Part shown: positions 14,864-14,886 of the stretch, one piece after another
How the letters are laid out: each line of letters begins with the position of its first letter
Numbering within the stretch: the first letter of the stretch is position 1
DNA from: Flavobacteriaceae bacterium UBA5079
GTDB lineage: Bacteria; Bacteroidota; Bacteroidia; Flavobacteriales; Flavobacteriaceae
NCBI GenBank assembly: GCA_002414705.1
Contig: DIAL01000078.1
Coordinates: 45,230-60,115, forward strand
Length of the DNA stretch: 14,886 bases
Direction: 5' to 3'
Position numbers and translations under genes: made by a program
Notes under the pieces: generated by a model
Told to the model about the DNA's origin: nothing
The model's input: only the letters and a program-made list of their open reading frames with translations
The model's database searches: none

Positions 14864-14886
14864 ACTTCTCACTTCTCACTTCTCAC
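14864..14886 (-). repeat. GTGAGAA heptamer array running off the right edge
   Basis: Plus-strand ACTTCTC repeats three times without mismatch (14864-14884) and continues as AC at the edge. On the minus strand the unit is GTGAGAA, one of the unit types in the array at 8675-8789. Confidence 0.85.

Overview
The window reads as part of a surface-polysaccharide (O-antigen or capsule) locus of a marine-type Flavobacteriaceae/Bacteroidota bacterium. Evidence for the lineage: AT-rich DNA, no Shine-Dalgarno-like sequences before starts, a flavobacterial style of intergenic repeat (GTGANNN heptamers, TGTCATTCAGAG units, CCCCTTNGGGG units), and a four-helix-bundle (S23-like) gene between transporter genes. 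No tRNA, rRNA, CRISPR array, transposase or integrase gene was seen.

Layout. Apart from one gene at 11116-11865, every real gene is on the minus strand, so transcription runs from high to low coordinates. At the right are a WbpO-like UDP-GalNAc dehydrogenase (13332-14618) and a WbpP-like UDP-GlcNAc 4-epimerase (12092-13108), which together would make UDP-GalNAcA. Next is a non-polysaccharide module: a + strand 249-aa protein of unknown function (11116-11865) with its own terminator, facing away from a small minus-strand helix-turn-helix protein (10208-10600). A 515-bp repeat-bearing region lies between them, and near-identical direct repeats flank the pair. Then comes the export pair: Wzm permease (8795-9658), a four-helix-bundle pseudogene with an in-frame TGA (8280-8633), and Wzt ATPase with a C-terminal polysaccharide-binding domain (6955-8232). 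To the left follows a run of five glycosyltransferases (1030-6971), several overlapping by 4-17 bp. Last, after a 287-bp AT-rich gap (743-1029) with nothing recognisable in it, is an alpha-1,3-fucosyltransferase (GT10) that runs off the left edge and was read directly from the sequence.

How they work together (inference). The nucleotide-sugar enzymes supply a GalNAcA donor, the glycosyltransferases build the repeat or chain on a lipid carrier, and Wzm/Wzt export it (ABC-transporter pathway; no Wzx or Wzy seen here). The fucosyltransferase would add fucose branches. Base composition falls sharply within wzt: conserved genes to the right sit near 40-47% GC in sampled rows, while the Wzt C-terminal domain and the next glycosyltransferase drop as low as 8-13% in the worst rows. 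This fits replacement of a serotype-specific block.

The most unusual material is non-coding or unknown: the direct-repeat-bounded two-gene module, a small palindromic element nested inside two different repeat families, three arrays of GTGANNN heptamers, and a repeat that has supplied the C-terminus and stop region of the epimerase.
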